Below, one piece after another: positions 5,913-12,623 of a stretch of 37,483 nucleotides of DNA. Position 1 is the first letter of the stretch. Every line of letters begins with the position of its first letter. The translations under genes were made by a program, and so were the position numbers. The notes under the pieces were generated by a model. It was given only the letters and a program-made list of their open reading frames with translations, was not told the origin of the DNA and made no database searches. The stretch comes from UBA1372 sp964496075 (lineage in GTDB: Bacteria; Patescibacteriota; Microgenomatia; UBA12405): contig CAZBXB010000003.1 in NCBI GenBank assembly GCA_964496075.1, positions 1-37,483 of the forward strand, written 5' to 3'.

Positions 5913-7751
5913 TTATTTACTTCTTTTATACCTAGTTCTTTCTAACTTAGACAAATATTTTTTTCTTAGCCTAACCGCCTTTGGTGTTACATCAACCAAC
6001 TCATCTTCTTCAATAAAATCCAAACACTCTTCAATACTGTATTTTGTAGCTGGTGTTAATACAATGGCATCGTCATTTCCAGAAGACCTCATATTTGTCA
6101 GCTGTTTACCTTTACACACATTTACCTCTAGATCCCTCTCAACTGGCCTTAAACCAACCACCTGACCCTCATAGACGTCTTCACCTGGCCCGACAAAAAT
6201 TATTCCTCTTTTTTGAGCTAGATCAAGTCCATAAGACAATGCTTTTCCAGACCCGGATGCAATCAAGGCTCCATTTCTTTTATTGCTATGCGAATCTGTC
6301 TTTGCTTCAAATCCAAGAAACCAAAAACTCAAAGATATCGATCCTCTGGTTTGACTCATTAAAGTGCTCCTCATTCCCAAACTATTTTGTTCACTAATCT
6401 TGTAAATCATTTTAACGCCATCATTATTATCAGTTACCATATCTAAAAGTTCACCTCTTCTCTTGCCCAGTTCTGAGCTAATTGTACCTACGTGATCGGA
6501 ATTGGTAAGTATAGTTAATTCCTCAACGGGTTCGCTAATAACGCCATCAATTGTTTTTAGTACCACTTCGGGTTTACCAACTTCCATGGCATAACCTTCA
6601 CGTCTCAATCTTTCGATTAATATTGCCAAATGTAACTCTCCTCTACCAGACACCACCATCTTGGTACTGTCTATAGTATCATCTTCAATTCTTAAACCAA
6701 GATCAGTTTCTACTTCTTTTATCAGTCTATCTTTAAGCTGTCTACTGGTCAGATATGTAGCCTCTTTTGAAGCCAGACTACAAGTATTCGGTCCAAAACT
6801 AGCTTTAATAGTTGGTTCTGTTATAAAGATTGAGTCAAGTGCGGTCTCAACGCTGGTGTCAGCAATTGTTTGACCAATTTTAATTTTGTCATTGCCCGAC
6901 AAATAGACAATCTCACCACTGCCGGCCTCATTAGCTTCAACCTTTTCTACGCCTTGATTAATATACAATTTTTCGATTACAAAACTACCCAAGTTACCCT
7001 TATTAATATCCAGAAGCCTAACTTTTTGTCCTTTTTTTATCTTTCCCGATCGAATTCTGCCTAAAGCCAATCTGCCTAAATACTCATTTCTTTCAAAAGA
7101 GGATATTAACATAGTTAAAGGTTTTTCTATGTCTACAACAGAACTGGGACTGTGTTTATAAATTGTTTCCAAAAGGGGAGTGGCGTCTCCTGACTGATTG
7201 ATATCGGTCGGCATGTCGTAAAAGGTTTTGCCATCTCTACCAAAGGCATATATTACCGGAAAATCCAAAAATGATTCATCTGTCGCTAAGCTTAAAAACA
7301 AATCTTCAATCTCGGTTAATGTCTTTTTAACATTTGCCTCTTTTTTATCAATTTTATTAATAACTACTATCATCTTTAATCCGAACTCAATTGCTTCTTT
7401 TAACACAAATCTGGTCTGTGGCATAACGCCTTCGGCCGCATCGACAATTAGAAGAGCACTGTCAGCCATATTTAAGACTCTTTCTACCTCGCCACCAAAA
7501 TCAGCATGTCCCGGAGTATCTATAATATTAATTTTCGTGTCTTTATAAACAATTGAAGCGTTTTTCGACATGATAGTGATACCCTTCTCTCTTTCCAAGT
7601 CGTTTGTGTCCATAATTCTGTCACGTGTCATTTCCATTTGATTGTCTCGAAACACTTTACTTTGCCTAAGTAGTGCATCCACCAAAGTAGTTTTGCCATG
7701 GTCTACATGGGCAATCACGGCTACATTTTTAATATCAGATGGATTCCACAT
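5913..7751 (-). CDS. typA: translational GTPase TypA/BipA
   Basis: This 612-residue translational GTPase acts on the ribosome in 50S assembly and stress adaptation. G1 is AHVDHGKT (14-21), the switch region holds REKGITI (54-60), G3 is DTPGH (78-82) and G4 is NKID (132-135). EF-G-like domains follow, and the BipA-specific C-terminus contains VGLRPVERDLEVNVCKGKQL and RSSGNDDAIVLTPA before a basic tail LERTRYKRSK. Length is normal for the family. On the minus strand TAAAAT (plus coordinates 7758-7763) lies 6 bases before the ATG. The gene stands alone between convergent prs and the divergent DUF1003-like gene. Confidence 0.97.
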   Translation of the reverse strand: MWNPSDIKNVAVIAHVDHGKTTLVDALLRQSKVFRDNQMEMTRDRIMDTNDLEREKGITIMSKNASIVYKDTKINIIDTPGHADFGGEVERVLNMADSALLIVDAAEGVMPQTRFVLKEAIEFGLKMIVVINKIDKKEANVKKTLTEIEDLFLSLATDESFLDFPVIYAFGRDGKTFYDMPTDINQSGDATPLLETIYKHSPSSVVDIEKPLTMLISSFERNEYLGRLALGRIRSGKIKKGQKVRLLDINKGNLGSFVIEKLYINQGVEKVEANEAGSGEIVYLSGNDKIKIGQTIADTSVETALDSIFITEPTIKASFGPNTCSLASKEATYLTSRQLKDRLIKEVETDLGLRIEDDTIDSTKMVVSGRGELHLAILIERLRREGYAMEVGKPEVVLKTIDGVISEPVEELTILTNSDHVGTISSELGKRRGELLDMVTDNNDGVKMIYKISEQNSLGMRSTLMSQTRGSISLSFWFLGFEAKTDSHSNKRNGALIASGSGKALSYGLDLAQKRGIIFVGPGEDVYEGQVVGLRPVERDLEVNVCKGKQLTNMRSSGNDDAIVLTPATKYSIEECLDFIEEDELVDVTPKAVRLRKKYLSKLERTRYKRSK

Positions 7752-7757
7752 CTCGAA

Positions 7758-7763
7758 ATTTTA
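7758..7763 (-). promoter_or_regulatory. -10 box of typA
   Basis: Minus-strand TAAAAT lies 6 bases before ATG 7751, preceded directly by TG. A leaderless or near-leaderless mRNA is predicted. Confidence 0.5.
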
Positions 7764-7822
7764 CACCAAAACACGTATTTTTGCTCTGATTTAAATTTTC
7801 TTGTTACCTAAAAGCCAAATTT

Positions 7823-8227
7823 ATGTTTAAATCAAACATGGACAAAAAAGCAAAAAAATTTGGTGATAAGTTTACAGATTTAATTTCTTGGTTTTTAGGC
7901 AGCTGGCTTGGTGTTATTTTTCATACTACCTGGTTTGTGACTTGGTTACTTCTAGATTTTGATATTAGCATTCTCACCTTTAGTGTTTCATTAGAAGCAA
8001 TCTTTATAGGCATCTTTCTTCTTATGTCTGGCAATAAAGCCGAAGTCAGAAGAGACGCCAGAGAAGCCAGTCAACGAGCCAACGATAGAAAAAGACTTGA
8101 GCAAGATATTAAACTAGATGAAAAAGCAGATCGTCAACTAACCGAAATCAAGAGACTTCACAAAGACTTACATCATCAGATCAAGGTCCTCAAAAAAGAT
8201 ATTGCAAAAATCAAAAATACTTTGTGA
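7823..8227 (+). CDS. DUF1003-like membrane protein
   Basis: This 134-residue protein starts at ATG 7823; an in-frame ATG at 7838 is also possible. A short N-terminal basic region precedes two membrane spans (about 28-45 and 52-70) with the block SVSLEAIFIGIFLLMSGNKA. A charged coiled coil follows: RRDAREASQRANDRKRLEQD and later LTEIKRLHKDLHHQIKVLKK. Span spacing and the NKA...RD/RA...D pattern after the second span resemble DUF1003, an uncharacterised inner-membrane family; a low-affinity iron permease relative is the alternative. Stop codon 8225-8227 falls inside a short interspersed repeat. Confidence 0.72.
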   Translation: MFKSNMDKKAKKFGDKFTDLISWFLGSWLGVIFHTTWFVTWLLLDFDISILTFSVSLEAIFIGIFLLMSGNKAEVRRDAREASQRANDRKRLEQDIKLDEKADRQLTEIKRLHKDLHHQIKVLKKDIAKIKNTL

Positions 8228-8247
8228 GCATTTTAGGACAAATCCGA
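8221..8247. repeat. 27-bp interspersed repeat R2, copy 1
   Basis: TTTGTGAGCATTTTAGGACA followed by AATCCGA recurs at 10716-10743 as TTTGGTGAGCCTTTTAGAAC plus AAATCCGA, with two substitutions and one extra G. Copy 1 lies in the 21-base gap between the DUF1003-like and aldo/keto reductase genes and includes the former's stop codon. The shorter core TTTGTGAGCC also occurs at the end of repeat R1 near 9432. Confidence 0.6.
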
Positions 8248-8248
8248 T

Positions 8249-9370
8249 TTAACCAATCTCTGTTTCGATTCTGGACAACCACTTTATTATTTCAATTCCC
8301 TGCGGACACAAGGATTCACACTTGCCACACTCCACACAATTATTCGCCTTCTCCTTCTTATCCATTTTTTCATAAAGCTCCTTCGCTCGATCTTTCTCGT
8401 AGTAAACATCAATCCCGTTATAGATTTCAAAAATCTTAGGAATATTGACACCACTTGGACAAGGTAAGCAGTATTTACAATTGGTACAGGCTATTGGTTG
8501 CAAAGTTTTATAAATTCGCCCAATCTCGTCAATCTTTTCCAGTTGTTTTTTGTTATAAAACCCGATATTTGATTTCTTGGCACTTTCTATATTTTCCTCA
8601 ACTTGTTGTAAATTACTCATTCCAGATAAAAGTAGAGACACTTCCTTCATATTCCACAACCATTGCAATGCTCCATCTACAGGCTTATTTCCAATCTCTT
8701 TCCACATTTTTTCAATTTTCAGTGGGGGATCAGCCAATTTACCGCCCTTAAGTGGTTCCATTATTACTACCGCCAAGCCTTTGTTGGAGGCATACTTCAA
8801 ACCCTTTAAACCTGCCTGGAAATCAGTGTCTAATATATTGAGTTGTATCTGACAAAAGGTCCAATCATATGCGTCAACTATCTCTTTAAAAACATCCAAG
8901 TCATCATGAAAAGAAAAACCCAAATATTTAATTCTGCCATCGGCAATGGCCGCTTCAGCCTTAGAAAACAGGTCCAATCTTTTAACCGTTTCCCATTTAC
9001 TTCTATCCAAAGCATGTAGTAAATAAAAATCAATATGGTCGGTTTGTAATTTTTTTAATTGTTCGTCAAGTAACAAATCAAAGTCTTCAGTTTTGTTTAC
9101 CATCCAGACTGGCAATTTAGTTGCCAATTTTACTTTCTGGCGGTATCCGTTCTTTAATGCCTTTCCAACCAACACTTCACTCATTTGGTCGTGGTATGGA
9201 TAAGCGGTATCAATATAATTCACTCCTTCATCTATTGAGTGTCTTATCATTTCTATTGCCTTATTTTCATCAATCTTGCTCTTGTCATCGCCAACTGTCG
9301 GTAATCTCATTGTTCCAAAACCTAAAGCCAAAGCCTTCCAGTCCAATTTACCAAATTTTCTATAAATCAT
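8249..9370 (-). CDS. aldo/keto reductase with C-terminal 4Fe-4S domain
   Basis: This 373-residue protein couples an aldo/keto reductase barrel to a ferredoxin-like tail. The barrel has YIDTAYPYHDQMSE (D54, Y57/Y59), Lys85 in KLATKLP and His118 in FYLLHALD, the AKR catalytic set. The tail has two Cys clusters, CTNCKYCLPCP (C295, C298, C301, C304) and CVECGKCESLCP (C345, C348, C351, C355), typical of two 4Fe-4S clusters. This is the Fe-S AKR family common in anaerobes. The physiological carbonyl substrate is unknown. TATACT on the minus strand at 9377-9382 is 6 bases before the ATG, in a TGN-TATACT extended -10 context. Confidence 0.94.
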   Translation of the reverse strand: MIYRKFGKLDWKALALGFGTMRLPTVGDDKSKIDENKAIEMIRHSIDEGVNYIDTAYPYHDQMSEVLVGKALKNGYRQKVKLATKLPVWMVNKTEDFDLLLDEQLKKLQTDHIDFYLLHALDRSKWETVKRLDLFSKAEAAIADGRIKYLGFSFHDDLDVFKEIVDAYDWTFCQIQLNILDTDFQAGLKGLKYASNKGLAVVIMEPLKGGKLADPPLKIEKMWKEIGNKPVDGALQWLWNMKEVSLLLSGMSNLQQVEENIESAKKSNIGFYNKKQLEKIDEIGRIYKTLQPIACTNCKYCLPCPSGVNIPKIFEIYNGIDVYYEKDRAKELYEKMDKKEKANNCVECGKCESLCPQGIEIIKWLSRIETEIG

Positions 9371-9376
9371 TTATTA

Positions 9377-9382
9377 AGTATA
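9377..9382 (-). promoter_or_regulatory. extended -10 promoter of the aldo/keto reductase gene
   Basis: Minus strand reads TGTTATACT, an extended -10 (TGN-TATACT), ending 6 bases before ATG 9370. The repeat R1 begins about 20 bases further upstream. Confidence 0.6.
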
Positions 9383-9403
9383 ACAATACAATCAGCCACT
9401 TTC

Positions 9404-9437
9404 GATCCGCAAGCTGACGCGATCTCCTGTTTTGTGA
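9404..9437. repeat. 34-bp repeat R1, copy A
   Basis: GATCCGCAAGCTGACGCGAT followed by CTCCTGTTTTGTGA matches 12980-13013 in 33 of 34 positions (A versus T in GCAAGC/GCATGC), same orientation. It contains an imperfect hairpin with GATcCGC and GCGATC arms. Copy A lies upstream of the aldo/keto reductase promoter; copy B touches tRNA-Glu. Together they bracket the Fic/DUF3800 block. Confidence 0.85.
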
Positions 9438-9505
9438 GCCATTAATAAATAGTATTTTACATCTTTACGAAGAACTCAAAAAGTTGGGTTTTAATCAGAC
9501 AGAAT

Positions 9506-10555
9506 TTATATGCAAAAATAGTTTTCGACAGAAAAATAACACTGCTCCAAAAATATTTGTTTAAATAAATTCAAGTTATTTTGTTCATAAAAAAGCAGTG
9601 TGGATTTCTTATAAAGATTTTCATCAACACTCCTCAGCGGTAGGGGAAAACTATTGTGAGCGATCAGTACGGCATTACCTAAGATTCGGCTACTCCGCTT
9701 ATTACCATCTTCAAATGGTTGAATGTAACTTAGGAGAATAATCGATAGCAAGGATTTAGTAAAAATATTTTGGGTTCCATTGATTAGATCACAAAATCTA
9801 TCAATTGCTTCGATTATCTGGAATTGATTATCAAGTGGTTTGAACTTAGTCCCAGTAATTCCAACTAAGGTTTTTCTTAAATTACTAGTTATATCTAAAT
9901 CTTCTGTAATAATTTTGTGTAATTGTTCAATTTTTGCTCTGTTTATTTTATTAAATAAATCCTTATTTTCAAAAACAAAATCCAAAGCTTTTTTATGATT
10001 CAACAGCATTATCGCTTCTTCTTTCTTTTTCCCTTTAGCCTCATTACCTTCTTTTAGTAAACGTTCAGTTTCTAAAAGTGAGTAAGTGTTGCCCTCAATT
10101 ACACTTGACTTCCAACTAAGTTCAATTGTTACCCTCTCAATTTCCTTCTTTATAATAGTTGATGATAGTTTAGAATAATTACTTCTAAATTTTAGATCAA
10201 GAGCATCAAGTTCAGATTGTTCTTTTGCAGTGAAAATTAAAAAATCAGAAAGTTGACTAAAAATTTCCATATTAAAACCAGTAACGATCTCCCTTTTATC
10301 TGTTTCAGTTTCGAAGTACTTTTGATAATCGATCGGTCGAAAAAACAAACTTTTTGGTAGCAGGGAATATTGAGTTGCTGGTCCTTGACCAAATCGATGA
10401 AGATACTTAAGTTCAACTAATCTAGAAAGATCCCGTGAAACAGTAATAATTGAAACGTCTTGGTTTAATTTATCTAGTATTTCCTTGGGGCCAATGTTCT
10501 GATTTGGCTTCAGAATTTCCAATATTCTTTGTTGACGACTATTGATTTTATCCAT
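9506..10555 (-). CDS. HTH-Fic family protein with substituted catalytic motif
   Basis: This 349-residue protein has an N-terminal winged helix-turn-helix (about 5-66; ILDKLNQDVSIITVSRDLSR) and a Fic domain. The inhibitory motif SSVIEGN (150-156) precedes the Fic core, as in self-inhibited Fic enzymes. The Fic motif, normally HPFxDGNGRxxR, reads QPFEDGNKRSSR (279-290): the catalytic His is Gln (codon CAA, minus strand) and the second Gly is Lys. Phosphate-loop DGN and both Arg remain, so nucleotide binding may persist while AMP transfer should be lost or changed. The HTH and the repeats at its promoter suggest autoregulation. It stands alone in the accessory block. Confidence 0.9.
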   Translation of the reverse strand: MDKINSRQQRILEILKPNQNIGPKEILDKLNQDVSIITVSRDLSRLVELKYLHRFGQGPATQYSLLPKSLFFRPIDYQKYFETETDKREIVTGFNMEIFSQLSDFLIFTAKEQSELDALDLKFRSNYSKLSSTIIKKEIERVTIELSWKSSVIEGNTYSLLETERLLKEGNEAKGKKKEEAIMLLNHKKALDFVFENKDLFNKINRAKIEQLHKIITEDLDITSNLRKTLVGITGTKFKPLDNQFQIIEAIDRFCDLINGTQNIFTKSLLSIILLSYIQPFEDGNKRSSRILGNAVLIAHNSFPLPLRSVDENLYKKSTLLFYEQNNLNLFKQIFLEQCYFSVENYFCI

Positions 10556-10559
10556 ATTT

Positions 10560-10604
10560 AAATCATATCATATTAATCAATAAATCATATCATATTGATA
10601 TGAT
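10560..10604. promoter_or_regulatory. operator-like direct repeats and palindrome at the Fic promoter
   Basis: AAATCATATCATATTAAT (10560-10577) and AAATCATATCATATTGAT (10582-10599) are 22 bases apart, two helical turns. The second runs into a perfect 7-bp inverted repeat, ATCATAT-TG-ATATGAT (10589-10604). On the minus strand the first repeat contains TATGAT (10562-10567), a -10 box 6 bases before ATG 10555. A regulator bound here, probably the gene's own winged helix, would cover the promoter. Confidence 0.75.
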
Positions 10605-10715
10605 TACTTAAGCACGTTGATATAAATTCACTTTCAAATCCGTGCCCACTGGGATCGGAACCCTTTTTGAATCTAAAAATTATCTTATAAAATTTACGTC
10701 ACTAAATTTTCAAAG

Positions 10716-10743
10716 TTTGGTGAGCCTTTTAGAACAAATCCGA
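10716..10743. repeat. 27-bp interspersed repeat R2, copy 2
   Basis: TTTGGTGAGCCTTTTAGAAC plus AAATCCGA matches copy 1 at 8221-8247 except for two substitutions and one extra G. Here it lies in non-coding DNA upstream of a GC-rich segment. Confidence 0.6.
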
Positions 10744-10805
10744 ACTCATTTTGATAGTTGTTAGGACCGTCAGGCTACGCGCAGGGACAGCGCCCGCATC
10801 GCCAA

Positions 10806-10868
10806 CCCTTTGCGCTCCGCCTTTTCCCGACTTGCGTCGGTTTTTTTCTGCGCGATTATTTAGCTACA
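10806..10868 (+). repeat. GC-rich repeat element R3, copy A, with terminator hairpin
   Basis: Left arm CCCTTTGCGCTCCGCCTTTT and right arm CTGCGCGATTATTTAGCTAC recur near 12246-12333 as CCCTTTACGCTCCACCTTTT and CTGCGCGATTTATAGCTAC. Between them is CCGAC-TTGC-GTCGG followed by seven T (10827-10847), a compact rho-independent terminator shape on the plus strand. Arms are conserved while the central hairpin differs between copies. Confidence 0.65.
10827..10847 (+). terminator. rho-independent terminator-like hairpin in R3 copy A
   Basis: A 5-bp stem CCGAC/GTCGG with loop TTGC is followed immediately by TTTTTTT. No plus-strand gene ends nearby, so it may belong to the repeat element itself. Confidence 0.55.
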
Positions 10869-10909
10869 TCCTCCAAGACTCATTTAACAAAAAAGCCATA
10901 GGAGGAGTT

Positions 10910-11032
10910 GTGGTTGTGCTTCAGAATATTGCGCGGATAGTTGCTTTTGTGTTGTCAACCATCTTCAATTTATTAGATGAACCTAAAAAATATATCCACC
11001 AAAAAAGATTAATTTACAGAGAGACTGGTTAA
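10910..11032 (+). CDS. possible 40-residue hydrophobic peptide
   Basis: GTG 10910 follows a full AGGAGG at 10900-10905 with 4-base spacing (a second GTG at 10916 gives 10). The peptide is MVVLQNIARIVAFVLSTIFN then LLDEPKKYIHQKRLIYRETG: one hydrophobic helix and a basic tail. The frame is open back to 10751, but that part crosses repeat R3. The strong Shine-Dalgarno sequence contrasts with the leaderless core genes. Size and layout resemble small membrane peptides, including some toxins, but I recognise no family. Confidence 0.35.
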   Translation: MVVLQNIARIVAFVLSTIFNLLDEPKKYIHQKRLIYRETG

Positions 11033-11261
11033 ACGGTTGATTGAACAGGTAATAAAATCCCTAAATTTCTGTCTTACATATACCACATAGTAGATCAAAC
11101 ATAGTCAAATGATAAAAATATTACACTATTATCAGTCAAGTCGTTATATAATCGATTGGTTTTTAAAATAGCCTACTGAATAAAAGGTAATAACAGTCTG
11201 TTGTTATAACAAAGATATCTAAAAAAGAGAAAGTGGCTTGGGAACCAGATTATAGATTACT
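11033..11261. other. upstream region of the DUF3800 gene
   Basis: No gene is seen. A TATAAT at 11147-11152 and a perfect 12-bp palindrome TTGTTATAACAA at 11201-11212, partly repeated by TAACAGTCTGTTGTTA just before it, look like promoter and operator elements for the following gene. If that TATAAT is used, the leader would be about 100 bases, longer than for the core genes. Confidence 0.4.
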
Positions 11262-12017
11262 GTGAATATGAACATAAAGAAAAAGAAGTACAAATTGTTA
11301 TCAATTGATGAGTCTGGGAAGGCTTCATATAACCACCAATCAAGAGAGTTTGCCCTTGTAGGTGTTATTATTGATGAGGATTATAAAACGAGGCTGAGAA
11401 ACAAGCTAGCGAAGGTGTCAAAAAAATACCTGGGAGTAGACGAGTTTGCTATACACTATAGCGAATTAATCAGAAAAAGAGGGGTTTATTCCGCTCTTAG
11501 AGACAATAATAAAGAAATTCAATTCTGGATAGAAATCCTAAACATACTAAACAACCCCAAAATAATATATAGATTTATTGTAATTGACAAAGAAAAGGCA
11601 AAAGAAAGAAGTTGGATAAGTAAAACAATTGTTGAAAGAGCATATGCAGAAATGGTTAAAGGTTTCATAAAAGTCGTCAAAAAAGAAAAAATGCTTGGAA
11701 AAATTTGTACCGAGTCTGATCCGTCACAGGACGCCTGCTTAATTAGCGTACACAACAGTTTTCAGAGTGTTGGATCCAAACAACCGTCAATAACCGGAGG
11801 AAAGTATCGCAAATTGATAACCTCATTATCTCTTGTTAATAAAAATAATCTTGATCCTGAAATCCAAATAGCAGATCTTTTAGGGTACACAGTACGATTA
11901 AAACATCGATTAGATAAAGGAGTCAAAACAGAGCTAACAGCAACAGAAAGCAAGAAGTTACGATTAGTAGAACGGGTGATTCAAGCAGACAAGGATTCTT
12001 ACATCACCCTACCATAA
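11262..12017 (+). CDS. DUF3800 domain protein
   Basis: This 251-residue protein has the two DUF3800 signatures: an N-terminal SIDESG (D16, E17) and a C-terminal IQIADLLGY (201-209, D205). These acidic residues match the RNase H-like fold proposed for this family, whose members are scattered through mobile and defence regions without a firmly known activity. Nuclease activity is an inference. The start is MNMNIKKKKY; the second ATG at 11268 is possible. No Shine-Dalgarno sequence is visible. It is AGA/ATA-rich and lies between GC-rich repeat elements in the accessory block, consistent with acquisition. Confidence 0.88.
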   Translation: MNMNIKKKKYKLLSIDESGKASYNHQSREFALVGVIIDEDYKTRLRNKLAKVSKKYLGVDEFAIHYSELIRKRGVYSALRDNNKEIQFWIEILNILNNPKIIYRFIVIDKEKAKERSWISKTIVERAYAEMVKGFIKVVKKEKMLGKICTESDPSQDACLISVHNSFQSVGSKQPSITGGKYRKLITSLSLVNKNNLDPEIQIADLLGYTVRLKHRLDKGVKTELTATESKKLRLVERVIQADKDSYITLP

Positions 12018-12245
12018 AAGCAGAAAGCCGGCCATGGCTCTAAGCACATATACCGACTTCTTGCCTATATTTTATGATTATATTCATAGAATGTCAATAA
12101 TATATTATTCCACAAGATAGGAAATTATAAACCATATTGAACCTATTTTACCTACATTTACACATTACACAAGTATCAACCCACCACCCATGGTGCGATA
12201 CATACTCCAGACACACAATTTATCACTTACTCATAACCTCATCAC

Positions 12246-12333
12246 CCCTTTACGCTCCACCTTTTTATCCCGCTGATCTTTGCTCCATCGGGATTCGCCT
12301 GTCGGCGGTTTTTTCTGCGCGATTTATAGCTAC
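12246..12333 (+). repeat. GC-rich repeat element R3, copy B, with two hairpins
   Basis: The arms match copy A at 10806-10868. The centre is longer, with ATCCCG/CGGGAT (12267-12272 and 12289-12294) and CGCC-TGTC-GGCG followed by G and six T (12296-12314), again terminator-shaped. Both copies lie in the accessory block in the same orientation. Confidence 0.65.
12296..12314 (+). terminator. rho-independent terminator-like hairpin in R3 copy B
   Basis: CGCC/GGCG stem with a TGTC loop, then GTTTTTT. It is about 280 bases after the DUF3800 stop and could end that transcript, or be intrinsic to the repeat. Confidence 0.5.
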
Positions 12334-12407
12334 ACGTCTCAACTAAATAATACACATGCGTTACACACTAATCTAAATGGAGTATTACACCAGTCCTTAG
12401 GTAATTA

Positions 12408-12436
12408 TTGACATTGGTAACAATAACAGTTACTAT
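12408..12436 (+). promoter_or_regulatory. near-consensus sigma70 promoter
   Basis: TTGACA (12408-12413), a 17-base spacer and TACTAT (12431-12436) make the best -35/-10 pair in the window. Transcription should start near 12443, about 50 bases before the small ORF at 12492, unlike the leaderless core genes. Confidence 0.75.
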
Positions 12437-12491
12437 GCATTTGTCTTGGCACATTCACATAGTGTTCGCTAAAACAAATTGGAGGTGCAGT

Positions 12492-12623
12492 ATGCCACCC
12501 GGTGGAGGACCATTCCCAGCTTCACGACCATTGAGAGGGTCACCAAATCAAAACAACCCAAAAAACAAGATTTGCATGACCCTCTCAATAAACATAAAAT
12601 ACGACAATGACACAAAAAGATAA
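12492..12623 (+). CDS. small Pro/Gly-rich ORF, 43 residues, or structured RNA
   Basis: ATG 12492 follows GGAGG (12481-12485) with 6-base spacing, downstream of a strong promoter. The peptide starts MPPGGGPFPASRPLRGSPNQ and ends IKYDNDTKR; no family is recognised. A perfect 12-bp inverted repeat lies inside the frame (12531-12542 with 12577-12588), enclosing a second AAATC/GATTT pairing. The segment may therefore be a structured RNA or leader rather than, or as well as, a protein gene. It overlaps the next gene by 17 bases in another frame, suggesting translational coupling. Confidence 0.5.
   Translation: MPPGGGPFPASRPLRGSPNQNNPKNKICMTLSINIKYDNDTKR
12531..12588 (+). repeat. long RNA-type stem-loop
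   Basis: TTGAGAGGGTCA at 12531-12542 pairs perfectly with TGACCCTCTCAA at 12577-12588. Inside, after a small internal loop, AAATC and GATTT pair around an A/C-rich loop. It has no trailing T-run, so it is not a terminator. A chance 12-bp perfect stem at this spacing in AT-rich DNA is unlikely. Confidence 0.75.

Larger units (their letters stand above)
10605..10905. other. non-coding stretch with degenerate repeats
   Basis: No gene is convincing here. A tRNA-3'-end-like snippet, CCCACTGGGATCGGAACCC, lies at about 10644-10662 with no tRNA body beside it. Repeat R2 copy 2 occupies 10716-10743. A GC-rich segment follows at about 10767-10855 (CGCGCAGGGACAGCGCCCGC), ending in a terminator-like hairpin. 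An open frame crosses it from 10751, but that part has the composition of the repeat rather than of a gene. Confidence 0.5.
12018..12407. other. non-coding region containing repeat R3 copy B
   Basis: Apart from R3 copy B (12246-12333) I see nothing gene-like. A frame at 12137-12346 is rich in His, Tyr, Ser and Pro, runs across the repeat and resembles no protein. Confidence 0.5.

Noticed and set aside
9418..9564. 48-codon open frame with a protein-like stretch (LYEELKKLGFNQTEF)
   Set aside because: It has no ATG, GTG or TTG start in a sensible place, begins inside repeat R1 and overlaps the fic gene antisense; at most a decayed fragment.
10644..10662. tRNA-like T-arm on the minus strand
   Set aside because: Only the T-arm-like 19 bases are present, the loop lacks the usual purine after TTC, and the upstream sequence is AT-rich with no other arms.
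10751..10909. N-terminal half of a 93-codon frame
   Set aside because: This part is translation of the GC-rich R3 element including its terminator hairpin.
12137..12346. 69-codon open frame
   Set aside because: Runs through R3 copy B with no start signals; composition is non-coding.
12443..12600. Known housekeeping RNA (4.5S, RNase P, tmRNA or 6S) in the structured segment
   Set aside because: None of the conserved core motifs of these RNAs is present; the hairpin remains unassigned.
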